Shown piece after piece: positions 20,136 through 29,616 of a DNA stretch of 34,569 nt. The stretch covers positions 1 to 34,569 of the forward strand of contig MDYQ01000263.1 in the NCBI GenBank assembly GCA_003024175.1. Direction: 5' to 3'. Source of the DNA: Planoprotostelium fungivorum (Eukaryota > Evosea > Variosea > Cavosteliida > Cavosteliaceae). How positions within the stretch are numbered: position 1 is the stretch's first letter; each line of letters begins with the position of its first letter. Below the pieces are notes generated by a model. The model did no database searches and was not told where the DNA came from. It saw only the letters and a program-made list of their open reading frames with translations. A program made the translations under genes and the position numbers.

Positions 20136-22459
20136 TCACCTGTTGCTGTCTCTTCCCAGTCCCTTCGCCGTGATCTTCTCTCCTTGTCGATTCTTACCCA
20201 TCCACTCTTTCAGTATCAATTCTTTCTCTCCTTCTAATCCTCTCTTGAATGTCTCCCAGACGATCTCGCTCTTGTTCTCTGAATACAGTCACTCGCGGTG
20301 ATGGACATCATGTGATTAGGTGATGGACATCACGTGATGAGATGAAAGACATCACTTGATGAGACGATAGACATCACGTGATGAGACGAAAGACATCACG
20401 TGATATGATGATGGACATCACGATGATGTGATGAAAGACATCACGTGATATGATGATAGACATCACGATGATGTGATGACAGAGATCATCGTGCTCATCT
20501 GGTCGAGCTGACTCACCGTTCGGCCTCGGTCTCATGCACATGATCAGTTCTCTCCTGTGTCTGTCCTTCTCGTCACGGAAAGAGTTTAGAACGACGGCAA
20601 TGTCTAACGACCTCTCAGTCATGTAGCTGTCGAGATGTCTCCAGAACTCCGCCCAGTAGTCCCTGGGTCGATCGATCTGATACGTTCGATTAAAATACAT
20701 GAAATTCGATTTTATTTTTTTCTACGTCACATTTCACATTTCGTTCATTCTTTTTCATATAAATTGAATTTATAAAACTTTTCACAAGATATTATCAATT
20801 CGAAATCTTGTTTGGAGATGTCAAAATAGTTAAAATATGAAAGAATTATCTCTCATACTACATCTTCTCTTCACCTTGCTATCTCTCTTCAGCCAGACAT
20901 TCAAACCCACAGGTACTGTCGATATACCCAGCCTCATCTACAACTCATCACGACATACACTCGTGATATCTTCTCACCGCCTTCTTACCCTCCTCTATGA
21001 CATACTCCTTGTAGTCTCTCCTCAATAGGTCACGTGACTCGAAATGGTCCACGTTGACCTTGCTGTACAGTAGGACTCCACCGTATAAATCTCGAATGGG
21101 TTTCTCCCGCTCAAACTGTCTTCATTGAGATGTGATATCGTCTTTTATTTCATTTTATTGTTATGATGAATCGTGATGTCATTCTTCTTGTCATATCTTG
21201 TTGTCATTGTATATTTGAGCTATAATATCAATCCATTACTATCATATTATATTACGATCTATATATCTCAGACTTGAAATATTGTTTCAGAATGATGATG
21301 ATAGTGGATAATTCGAAGAAAATTCGATCTACAACACCATCTGAACCAGACCGGGGGACCCAGTAGCGCACGCGGCCCTCAACTTTTCTCTGAAATTTCC
21401 ATCTACGGACAGAGAAGAGAGAGGGTAGAGGAGGGAGAAGGCTTTCTCGTCTGCTTCTTCGACTTTCTTCTGCATGTTGTCCGTGTCAATGATGATGGCC
21501 GAGATCAAAAGGTCGATCACGTGTCTGCAGATGACTCTGTCACCTTGTGGGAGCGTGGCCTCTCTTTGGAGAGACTGTCTATATTCAAAACACATTGTCT
21601 TCGTATTTAAAGAAAGAATAAAAATATTTCGTGCACTTTCTGACTGACTCATACGATGATGGATGAGTTGATAATGATGAAGATAGGGAAGTGATATAGA
21701 CAGCGACTCACCTCTTCGAATAAGTTTGTCACGAGAGAAGAACAAGAACCGACAGGAACTTGCACTCTTCTCACAAAGACATCCTCTTTGTATTTGCCTT
21801 CGTTGATCTCAGCCACGAATCACTGTACTTCCCTCCTCTCACCTTCATCATCGTGATGATCGACGACCGCCACAACTCTTCTGTTCTGACCCCACGCGGC
21901 AGACATTGCATTGTGATCGACTAACCCGAATCTCACCTTTCATTCTTCAACGAAACCGATGAGAAAATTGTGTTACCTTGCTTTCAGATGTAAAGAAGCT
22001 GAAACGGAGATCAGATGAATCAACATGATATGACTCGAGATGGAAGAAGGTAATACCTGGGAGGAACGTCGTCTAGACATGTGAGGGAAGTGTCGAGTAA
22101 TTGACACAGCTGAAAGACGAGCTGATTCTCTGGTCTTAGAATCAGATCGCCTCTAAGCGTCTGTAACAATGGAACTAAGTGAGTTCCCTTGGGTATCTTG
22201 TCGGTGAGCGAAGATGTTGCAAATCTGAGTCGTTTTGAGATGATGATGGAGACAAGGAATGTATATCACTTGGATAGATAAGAGAATCCTATGGCACTCG
22301 CGGCAGAATCCAGATCTGATGTCTTCAGTATGATCATCTGATACACACAGTACCTCCGGCCTCATTTCCCATAACGATGATGAGCTCATCCTCTGCACCC
22401 TCCTTCAGGTGTCTCCTGCATTGCGATGCAAAATCAGACAGTGCCACGCGGTTAGTCAT
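20136..22459 (-). CDS. Exopolyphosphatase, DHH-DHHA2 family (PPX1/prune-like)
   Basis: Cytosolic-type metal-dependent phosphoesterase that removes terminal phosphate from polyphosphate, by homology to yeast PPX1 and animal prune. ATG 22459 starts MTNRVALSDFASQCRRHLKE. All four DHH motifs are present: IIVMGNEAGDLDSAASAI (I), FGLVDHNAMSA (II), VVAVVDHHDDEG (III) and SAIIIDTDNM (IV). The PVGSCSSLV segment follows motif III. The DHHA2 region gives VNVDHFESRDLLRRDYKEY, LGISTVPVGLNVWL and ERSLDIAVVLNSF. About ten short introns are phase-consistent. One, about 220 nt near 20290-20510, is filled by a minisatellite. The last exon (ENKSEIVWETFKRG) reads to TGA at 20136. A GTAAGA just after KEWMG could be a donor to an alternative 3' end near 20022. 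The assignment is strong, the 3' end uncertain. Confidence 0.9.
20285..20485. repeat. Minisatellite (GACATCACGTGATGAGA-type) in an intron
   Basis: About seven imperfect copies of a 22-40 bp unit built around GACATCACGTGATRWGATGA. The units contain the palindrome ATCACGTGAT, so the array is both tandem and self-complementary. It fills most of the intron before the last exopolyphosphatase exon. Confidence 0.8.
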
Positions 22460-22676
22460 GTTTGAAAAAATGCGCACACAAATTGTATTTTCCACGATGC
22501 GGACAACATGTGAAGGATTGCAACATGCACTGAAATACCTCGTGTTTTAGATGTCTTTAGAGATCAGTGTCCTCTCCCTGTTTGTGTCTGTTTGTGGGTG
22601 ATGCGGACCCACGCCACTTTCGATCATGCTTTCGTTCAGAGATGACAATAGATGTGATGAGAAGAAAGATATAAAA

Positions 22677-25600
22677 CTACAGGGCCTTCACTTCGTCTTC
22701 CTTCTCATCGACGAATCCATCATCTTCATTCGATCCATCCTTCCTCGTGAAGTTCTCCTCTGCCCCTCCGATCAGATCACCATCCGTCTCATCTTAAACT
22801 CTTCAGATGACCATCTTTGCAACTCTGTTCCTGATTCCGTTGGGTTGCAGAAGACCTCGCAGAATTGGAGATGACTCTATGGGTTCATTATCACCCTTCC
22901 ACGATCGCATGAAGACAATGTGACACTGAAAGACCTGCATCTCTTTAGAACACGTCACGTTGCCTTCACATCACCTCCTGCTCGATCTTGTCCATCAGTT
23001 CCGCCTCACTCTTCAGCCATCCTGCCTCTGCACTCGATCTCTCTTGTTTCAGAACTTGTTTATCGGTCAACGTCTGTTTCTCTATGTCGTCTGACACCTG
23101 ATGGGATGTTGAGAATCACATCATGATGTATCATCACTCACCCATCTCAGCGCGTCGGCGTGTTCTTCAAGGTATTTGTCCATCGATACCGTCTGAAGTC
23201 TCTCCTTCTGTTCTCTGACCTCCATATCTCTTCCCATGAGACCACCCAGCTTGGCTTCGATGTCCCTTCTTAAGAGGGAGATGTGATGATACAACTCGTT
23301 CGACTGCATGTGAAAGAACCGAAACGTCGCTGTCTCGGTTTCAGATCGTCATCTCGATCATCCTCTAAAGATCACCTTCTTCTTGTTTGAAATAAAAGAG
23401 AACCGCTTTGAGTTCGCATTGTCTCTTCTTATCGATGAACGTCTCCAGTCGTTGTGACAACTCCACGTCGGTCCTGTGCAGCTGTTCGGCCAGCTGTCTT
23501 CTCCTGGCGCCCTCCCACAACAAGGCCCTCACTTGACTCTCGTGCTTGCCTAGCTCTCCTCTACCGTTTTCTCTCACGAATATCTTCTTGTGGTGCTCTT
23601 GATACAAACGAGCCAATTTGAAAGAATTTCGCGACAGTTCAACGTCTAGAGAATCTTTCTCTGCTCCCGCCCTCTCTCCAACTTCACATCGATTGCCTTC
23701 GATGAAGGTCATGAGATGGTTGAAGTCGGCGTCCAACGTGGAAGATATAGCCTCGTGCAGGCGTCCCAATTGTTCTTCCCGTGCGATGACAAATTGGTCC
23801 AGGACGGAGGCACAGTCTGCTGCCACGTTGTAGATGAGGTCAGAGAGGCTCTCGTTGTACTGTGTGATGAGAGTATCTCGCTCGTGATGGTAATTGGATG
23901 TGAGATTCTTCTCAGAATCTTTCTGGTTGAGTAGTAGGCTCTTGCGATAAGCCATCATACGATCGGCCATCTACAACAGTTGAGAATCAAACGAGAATCA
24001 AAAGGAGGACATCGTTATAAAGTGAGATGAGAGTGATGCATGCGAGAATGAAACCTCACCTCTGATTTCAATTGTAATTTTCCCAAAGTGAGGTCTACGG
24101 ATGGATCGCGAGCGGCCTCTCCTTTGAGTGATGACTTTCGTTCTAGATAGTGATTCTTCTCGTTCGATTGAAATTCTTTGATCGCCTCCTTGTGTGCCTC
24201 TGGACTGTACAATTGGCTCACGTTGTTCTTGTATGATTCTTCTATGTCTTCCAATCGGAGAGTGTGCACGCGTTCCATCATCTGAGATGGATGAGATGAT
24301 GATGCGATGAGATGATGATGCGATGATGTGATGATGTGATGATGTGATGATGTGATGATGTGATGATGTGATGATGTGATGATATGATGATGTGATGATA
24401 TGATGATGTGATGATGTGATGATACGATGATATGATGATATGACTATGATACGATGATGTCATATCGATATGTTGATTTGACGTGGTAATATGTATGATG
24501 ATGATGTGGCAGTGTGACCAGATGGCGTGATATTTACGTATCCATCGACAATAGGATGAACATCATCTCACTTGAACTTGCTGTGATATCTGCTGGATCT
24601 GATACTCGAAAGACAGACATTCCTTGTGGACTTGCATGTCTAACTCCACTCTCTCCATGAATCTATCTCACATCATCATCTTTACATCGATGTGGCATCG
24701 AGAATGAATGGTTCTCACCTCGTGATCTTCTGCTGCATGAGTTCTTGTTGTTGGATCAATTTGAGCTCGTGAATTGCCATCAGAGAATGAACGGAAGCGA
24801 ATGCATCCTCCCTCGCACATGTCTCCTTGAGTTCCAACGATCTCCTGACACCGACCAACTGGTGATGTGATCAGCATCGACATCATGACGTGATGATCGA
24901 GAGACGATGTGATGTGATGATGAGATGTGACGACGACGCACGATGGTCATCACACCCATGGATCACGATGTTGATCGCGATCATCATCACGATGTGCTCA
25001 TGATGGTGCACGATGGATGCGATGACTCAGCATCTCACCTTCCTCGGTAATTCCGTGTCTTCGTTCGAAAAAGTAGGTTTGACGCCGAGCGAGCTCCTCT
25101 GTCTTCCCCTCAACTTTGCCTTGTGATTCTGATCTCTAGACATGTGTCTGACTGCCATCAAGTGTTGTTGAGCGACGAGTTCGGATTCTGTCTGGTGCCT
25201 CTTGGTCATGTCTTTCTCTCGGCTCGATTTGACTTTGAAGAGGGAGTGGATGTGGTATCGCTGTGCCTTCACCGTCTTCTGTTCCAACAAGAAGAGGGCG
25301 GAGAGAACGCTGTCCTATCGAAGATGTGAGATCGTCACATGCATCACGAGGAGGTGATGATGGATATGATGATGATGATGATGATGATGATGGATGTATA
25401 AGATGATGATGACGATGATGGATGCTGGTGATGATGATGTGATGATGATGGATGTATAAGATGATGATGATGATGATGGATGTATAAGATGATGATGACG
25501 ATGATGATGATGGATGTTTCAGATGATGATGATGATGATGGATGTATAAGATGATGGATATATAATGGTGATGATAATTATAATGATTCTTGTTATAATG

Positions 25601-25983
25601 ATCATGATCATGATAATGTTGACGGTGATGATGCACGATGAGGCTTGATGGAATACCTTCGAGATTTTCTTCTGCAAGCTGCTGCTGTCCACTTCCGTGA
25701 TGTGTTTCATCACGTCTTTCTGCGACATGTCCTTATGTGTGGGTCTGCTTTCGTTCAGACGACAGACGAATCAAATCTTCCTCACAGTGGCTCTATGCTG
25801 TCACCTAACGTGCTGAAAGAGCTGATGATGGATACTCTGGGCATATTTCGTGGCGTCTGATCACTCATCAACACTGCACGATCATCGCGATGATGATGAC
25901 GATGCGGTGGAACAGATCGCGATGATGGAGATCGTGATGAACATCACCTGTGGAAAGCTAGCTAGAGACAGCTCTTTCGCCAT
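22677..25983 (-). CDS. Coiled-coil protein of unknown function
   Basis: No family recognised. It is a roughly 700-residue, almost wholly helical, charged protein in about ten exons. Likely start ATG 25983 (MAKELSLASFPQ), then SIHHQLFQHVR and MSQKDVMKHITEVDSSSLQ. A 320-nt microsatellite intron follows, then a long exon SALFLLEQKTVKAQRYHIH ... RHQTESELVAQQHL. Next come REDAFASVHSLMAIHEL, FMERVELDMQVHKECLSFE, an exon starting MMERVHTLRLEDIEESYK, and the 200-residue exon MADRMMAYRKSLLLNQ to FYFKQEE. Last are LYHHISLLRRDIEAKLGGL and VLKQERSSAEAGWLKSEAEL. The frame stops at 22966 unless a phase-0 intron is removed there. Removing it adds RSWKGDNEPIESSPILRGLL and an acidic tail ending at 22677, and these read as strongly coding. 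It could be a cytoskeletal, centrosomal or flagellar-type protein; that is a guess. Confidence 0.7.
24295..24440. repeat. GATGATGT 8-bp microsatellite in an intron
   Basis: About 15 copies of GATGATGT with interspersed GATGATAT variants, inside the intron before the exon MMERVHTLRL of the coiled-coil gene. His/Ser-rich frames through it are repeat artefacts. Confidence 0.85.
25350..25560. repeat. GAT trinucleotide / GGATGTATAAGATGATGATG compound microsatellite
   Basis: GAT runs interrupted by the unit GGATGTATAAGATGATG, at least five times, fill the largest intron of the coiled-coil gene. The unit structure indicates higher-order amplification on top of the triplet repeat. Confidence 0.85.
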
Positions 25984-26091
25984 CTTGGCCACCTTCGAGT
26001 TTTTCCCTTGTGTTCCCGCCGCTGAAGGAGGTGCAGACTCTCGCAAGGCCTCATTGTGGAAGGAATTATTCCTCAGATTCAAGCTGGAGAC

Positions 26092-26099
26092 CTTTTATA
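26092..26099 (-). promoter_or_regulatory. TATA box TATAAAAG for the coiled-coil gene
   Basis: On the minus strand TATAAAAG lies 109 bp upstream of ATG 25983, in the 260-bp gap between this gene and the stop of the next minus-strand gene at 26247. Both sequence and spacing are canonical. Confidence 0.6.
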
Positions 26100-26246
26100 A
26101 AGTCAGTGCGTAAGAGAAATCGATTCACACGATATTTTCAAAGTCTTAGACAGTTGGATTGAGTCATGTTGTGATGAGTGATGTCATTATACATGTTGCG
26201 ATCGATCATCATGATGATGATGTAATGTGTGGTATGTCATTAAATA

Positions 26247-27542
26247 CTATTTAAACGACTCGTTTATCGTCTCTGACTCACTCTGAGAGTGTCTCTCCAA
26301 TGTCTGGAAGAATTTGTCCATGACTGGATCACATTACGATGCTGGTGATGATGATCGGACTTCACCTGCAGATTCGAGTCTATGAAGGCACTCGTCTGTC
26401 TGAGAGTTCCATCAGGCGCCTGTTTTCTTTCAGTCACCGAAACTAATGTGAGACCATCTTGCAGATGGAGGCATCAGATGGAAGAGCTCGTCGCGAAGAG
26501 GTCATTCGTTAATGTCCACTCACCTTTGGAAACAGATCATGATCGAGAATCATGAGTGATGGATCTTCTAATTGAGATGTGTCTTCTCGCGTGAAAAGAG
26601 GTGACTGTATCCATTCGTTAACATCGTTCACTTCTCGTTCGCAGACATATCCATACGAAGATGAACGAACATGTGTTGTCGATGGAATGGAGTTGATACG
26701 ATGAACATGCCTATGAAGCGAAGCCTCCAAAGGGTCGTCTGACTCACCTCTGGTGTGTATTCGACTATTTGTTCGAATATCTTCTCCCTTCCATTGGATA
26801 AATCTTCCTCCGCTGCAAGGAAATCCCCCAACACATCGCGTTCATCTCCGATCTCTTCCTCTCCTCCGTTTCCATCTGACGCAGCACGGTTCTCAGCATC
26901 CTCCTCCCAATCAGATGGTTCTTCGCTGTCGATGGAGGAAGACACGGATGGTGACCTGTCCGCGTAAGAAGATGGGACCCTGAGCGAAGAGAGCTGACGA
27001 CAGACTGTCACCTCTTCTCGTAATGATAGCTGGACTCTTCCATCTTGCGCAAGAATGCTCGTCCCATTTTTGGAGATCCTTCAGACAGAAGCGGGCTCCA
27101 GTCGGGCGAAGAGGGAGAGCTTCTCGCCCTGTCGTGGTGAGTCCTGTCGATACCGTTTTGTCATCATTCCATCGATTCACCTCTGTACCTTTGGGGAGCC
27201 CCGAGAAGGTGATGATCTCATCATCACGAGAGGTGATGCTCTCTATCTGAAGCAGGTGGTCTGCTGGCGATGCGTGGCAGTTGAAATTGAGCGGCACTGG
27301 GGCGTTTTTTGTTGGTTGGGACGGGCACGTGACAGCGACAGGGTTGTAGAAGATCACATCACCACAACTCGAAACAGAGGAAAGAGCTGACTACGGTATA
27401 TAGAATTACACACCCAAGCTCAAGATATTATATTTCAACTTATTCTCTTGAAGATGATGACTCGCAATCAACTTTGACAAGATCGTGGTGGTGAGCCAAT
27501 CGGTAACATCTCATCAAGGTAGTAGTAGTTAGACTCACCCAT
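26247..27542 (-). CDS. Acidic, Ser-rich protein of unknown function
   Basis: No family recognised. A start at ATG 27542 gives a 4-nt first coding exon (ATGG) before GTGAGTC. The phase-1 junction to LSSVSSCGDVIFYNPVAV after a roughly 160-nt intron is consistent but needs RNA support. Later exons give NCHASPADHLLQIESITSRD, a segment with SPKMGRAFLRKMEESSYHYE, then SPSVSSSIDSEEPSDWEEDA and an acidic run through GREKIFEQIVEYTPE. The 3' exons give DGLTLVSVTERKQAPDGTLR with TSAFIDSNL and MDKFFQTLERHSQSESETIN, ending at TAG 26247. Two junctions (around 27140 and 26470) were not resolved in frame. It looks soluble and partly disordered, with a helical C terminus. Gene existence is likely, details are not. 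Confidence 0.55.
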
Positions 27543-27695
27543 CGTGACCTCCGAGACCATCTGTGACCATTGTGCTCACCAGTGACTTCTTCATGCAGCG
27601 AAAATCGATTTCTCACCTTAGCCGGAGAAACTTCTTAGATCTTTCTTCTTTCTGCCAAATGTCTGCCCGCAGTCGGCTTATTTTTAACGACCAGC

Positions 27696-28312
27696 ATGAG
27701 GCACGCCTTCTTCTTCCTCGTTGTCTTAGCTCTCGCTTCGGCCAAATGTTCGCTTCAGATGCCTGATCGACCAGCGCGACAGATCGTGTGCGGCATCTTG
27801 GAGGAGCTCTTGGTGTTCAATGCGACAGGCTGCAAGACTGACTTCACCAACTCCGGAACCGAGTTATCCAACGGTTTCCGTGGAATAGGAGGTGAGATCT
27901 CTCATCGGATGTCGATCGGCGAAATGATATGATGTCGCGACCATACTCACTGGATGCAACAGCTGGAATCAAAGCTAAGTCGACGAAGGCCATCAAAAAT
28001 GGTCTCGTGCTGGTTGGTACTGGTTTGAGAGACATCAACAGAGGTCTCAACGATTGCGGCATCACGTCCGGAGTCTCTATCGTTGCCAATGGTGCCGTGT
28101 CTTTCTCTTCTGGAATCGCGTGAGTGATGTCTATACATGCAAGTTGCATGCTCACGCGATTCAGTGTGATCACACAGACTGTCAAGATCCTCATTCGAGG
28201 CGAGAACATCTACAATGACATCTGGGATATCTATACTCTCGACCAGGCTGCAGATTACGATGCCGTAGGACACAAGCTGGTCCACCTTCTCAAGCTCATC
28301 GTGGCACGCTAA
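27696..28312 (+). CDS. Small secreted protein, unknown family
   Basis: Three exons (27696 to about 27890, 27962 to 28119, 28166 to 28312) encode about 165 residues. The first 17 (MRHAFFFLVVLALASAK) form a clear signal peptide. The mature part has three cysteines (IVCGIL, TGCKTD, NDCGIT) and a Gly/Ala-rich amphipathic middle (NGLVLVGTGLRDINRGL, SGVSIVANGAVSFSSGIA). The C terminus is helical (GHKLVHLLKLIVAR). Introns start GTGAGATCTC and GTGAGTGATG and join in phase. The alternating small/hydrophobic segment could insert in or associate with membranes, but no family is recognised. AATAAA lies 28 bp after the stop. The gene is divergent from the acidic Ser-rich gene, with start codons 154 bp apart. 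Confidence 0.8.
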
Positions 28313-28339
28313 GTGCCGCTCTTTCATCCAACACTGATG

Positions 28340-28345
28340 AATAAA
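28340..28345 (+). terminator. AATAAA polyadenylation signal
   Basis: Lies 28 bp downstream of the TAA of the small secreted protein gene, a typical distance. Confidence 0.5.
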
Positions 28346-28654
28346 CGATGAAGAATCTGATTGTGTACTCACCATGCCGCTTGTCTTCGGTGAATCCCAC
28401 TCTGGGTCAGCCTTCCACAGATTCTCGCTCAGCTCTCATCATCATCTTTTCGGTTCTACTTGTAGTCTCTTCAAAGAGGTCTCTCGTTCATCGCCCGTGC
28501 TGACGAGAGCCGAGAGAAGACACAGTCACTGTCACTGGCTGTGTTTGTCGAGGAAGAAGAACCACATCCCCGGGTGCCGAAGGGGCGTTCGCTTCAGGTA
28601 GAGAAAATCGCGACCTGACAAGAATAAGAATACGCAGTTCATAAATTCCATTGG
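28346..28654. other. Unresolved region with coding-like minus-strand pieces
   Basis: On the minus strand, three pieces can be joined in phase: LKRTPLRHPGMWFFFLDKH, then TGDERETSLKRLQ, then LSENLWKADPEWDSPKTSGM, ending at a GTGAGT donor at about 28371. Any further exon would lie antisense to the secreted-protein gene. Another minus frame (RFSLPEANAPSAPGDVVLL) and a plus frame at 28374-28601 are also open. I cannot tell a gene fragment from chance open frames. Confidence 0.3.
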
Positions 28655-28662
28655 AATAAAAG
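28655..28662 (+). promoter_or_regulatory. TATA-like AATAAAAG
   Basis: Lies 57 bp upstream of ATG 28719. A second A/T-rich box (CATAAAAATATAC, about 28698) is only about 10 bp from the ATG, too close for a TATA box serving this start. Confidence 0.3.
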
Positions 28663-28718
28663 GAGGTGAGCCTACTTTACTCGCTGCACTGCCGTCGGCA
28701 TAAAAATATACCCGCTAA

Positions 28719-29235
28719 ATGTCTAAAGCAGCAACCACCGAAGGGATAACGAGGAAGAGGAGGAGACAGTCTCCGTATGAGACACTACTGTCGTTGAGAG
28801 CGTTAAGACCAGAATTTGCGGAGGTGCCGCAGCATGAAGTGGTGGGGACGATAGAATGGGAAGATATGAAGACGAAGACGCTAGAATATAATCGGAGGAA
28901 GGGTAAGAGCCAAGCACAGAGAATTACAATACAGAACCTCATTACATGACAATTCGTCTCCCTCCTCTTCATCTATTATACTAGAGCTACATTATAACAG
29001 TAGAACTCTACTACTGGCGTTAACGAGCGTGTTTAGAACTTGGAGTTCTCATGCAGTCTTGATTCTATATTATATCTGGATTAACTCGCCCACACAGCAG
29101 GCAGAATGGGTTGCACCACACAATAATCAAATCACAGTCTTGTTTGATGATGGGTCATGTGATGTAGATCGAAACACAGAAGTTGCAGCTCGTAGAGGGT
29201 TTTTAATTATACAACGACTAAATCAGTTACAGTGA
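28719..29235 (+). CDS. Small two-exon protein of unknown function
   Basis: Exon 1 (MSKAATTEGITRKRRRQSPY ... WEDMKTKTLEYNRRK) ends at GTAAGAGCC. A roughly 200-nt A/T-rich intron ending GGCAG joins in phase 1 to exon 2, EWVAPHNNQITVLFDDGSCD ... RRGFLIIQRLNQLQ, stop 29235. The product is about 105 residues, with a basic, nuclear-localisation-like start (RKRRR). The strand-rich core VVGTIEW ... ITVLFDDGS resembles small SH3-like or Tudor-type barrels, but that is an impression and not a match. Codon use (AGA, ATA, CTA, TTA) and A/T content differ from neighbouring genes, so recent transfer or a mobile-element passenger is possible. Unspliced, exon 1 ends at TGA 28949. Confidence 0.5.
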
Positions 29236-29616
29236 AGTCGATCATCGTGATCACGCCGGTGTGAAAACAAAGACCTCTCAGGACGTTCTCAGATCAAATC
29301 GTGGCGGAGCAGTCAATATACGAACGAGAATCACATGCACCGCCTTTCATTTATCAACGCAACACACCATCATCTCTCCATTTCCTTTTAGCGAAACGAA
29401 GAGACATTTGTGGTGTCTAAAGGCCATGTTTTCGTTTCATCAACCCACAAATGACAAGTGTCTTAAATTGCCGAGTTTGTAGCGCGAGTTTTCACAGCCT
29501 CCGGCGGCAAATCCGGCTGGTCATTCTCAATTTGCAACGAACGAAGAGTCCATTCATCACCACCCAAATCAGAAGCTGCTGTCTCTGTCAGACTCTTGGC
29601 CATCGGTCAGCCGACG
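29236..29616. other. Intergenic region upstream of the lipase gene
   Basis: About 380 bp with no coding exon or repeat recognised. It presumably holds the lipase promoter; no clear TATA box was seen. Confidence 0.5.

Noticed and set aside
20296-20320. Exopolyphosphatase last exon read as VTVFREQERDRLGDIQER
   Set aside because: Phase-compatible, but codon use is atypical. The TTCAG acceptor giving ENKSEIVWETFKRG fits the codon bias of the rest of the gene.
24278-24463. HHIITSS-repeat frame
   Set aside because: Pure GATGATGT microsatellite inside an intron.
25136-25636. 166-aa His/Ser/Ile-rich frame
   Set aside because: Translation of a GAT microsatellite intron plus the adjacent exon in the wrong frame.
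28374-28620. Possible eIF4E fragment (RHPGMWFFFLDKH)
   Set aside because: The resemblance is limited to a few aromatic residues. The conserved tryptophan spacing and downstream motifs of eIF4E are absent.
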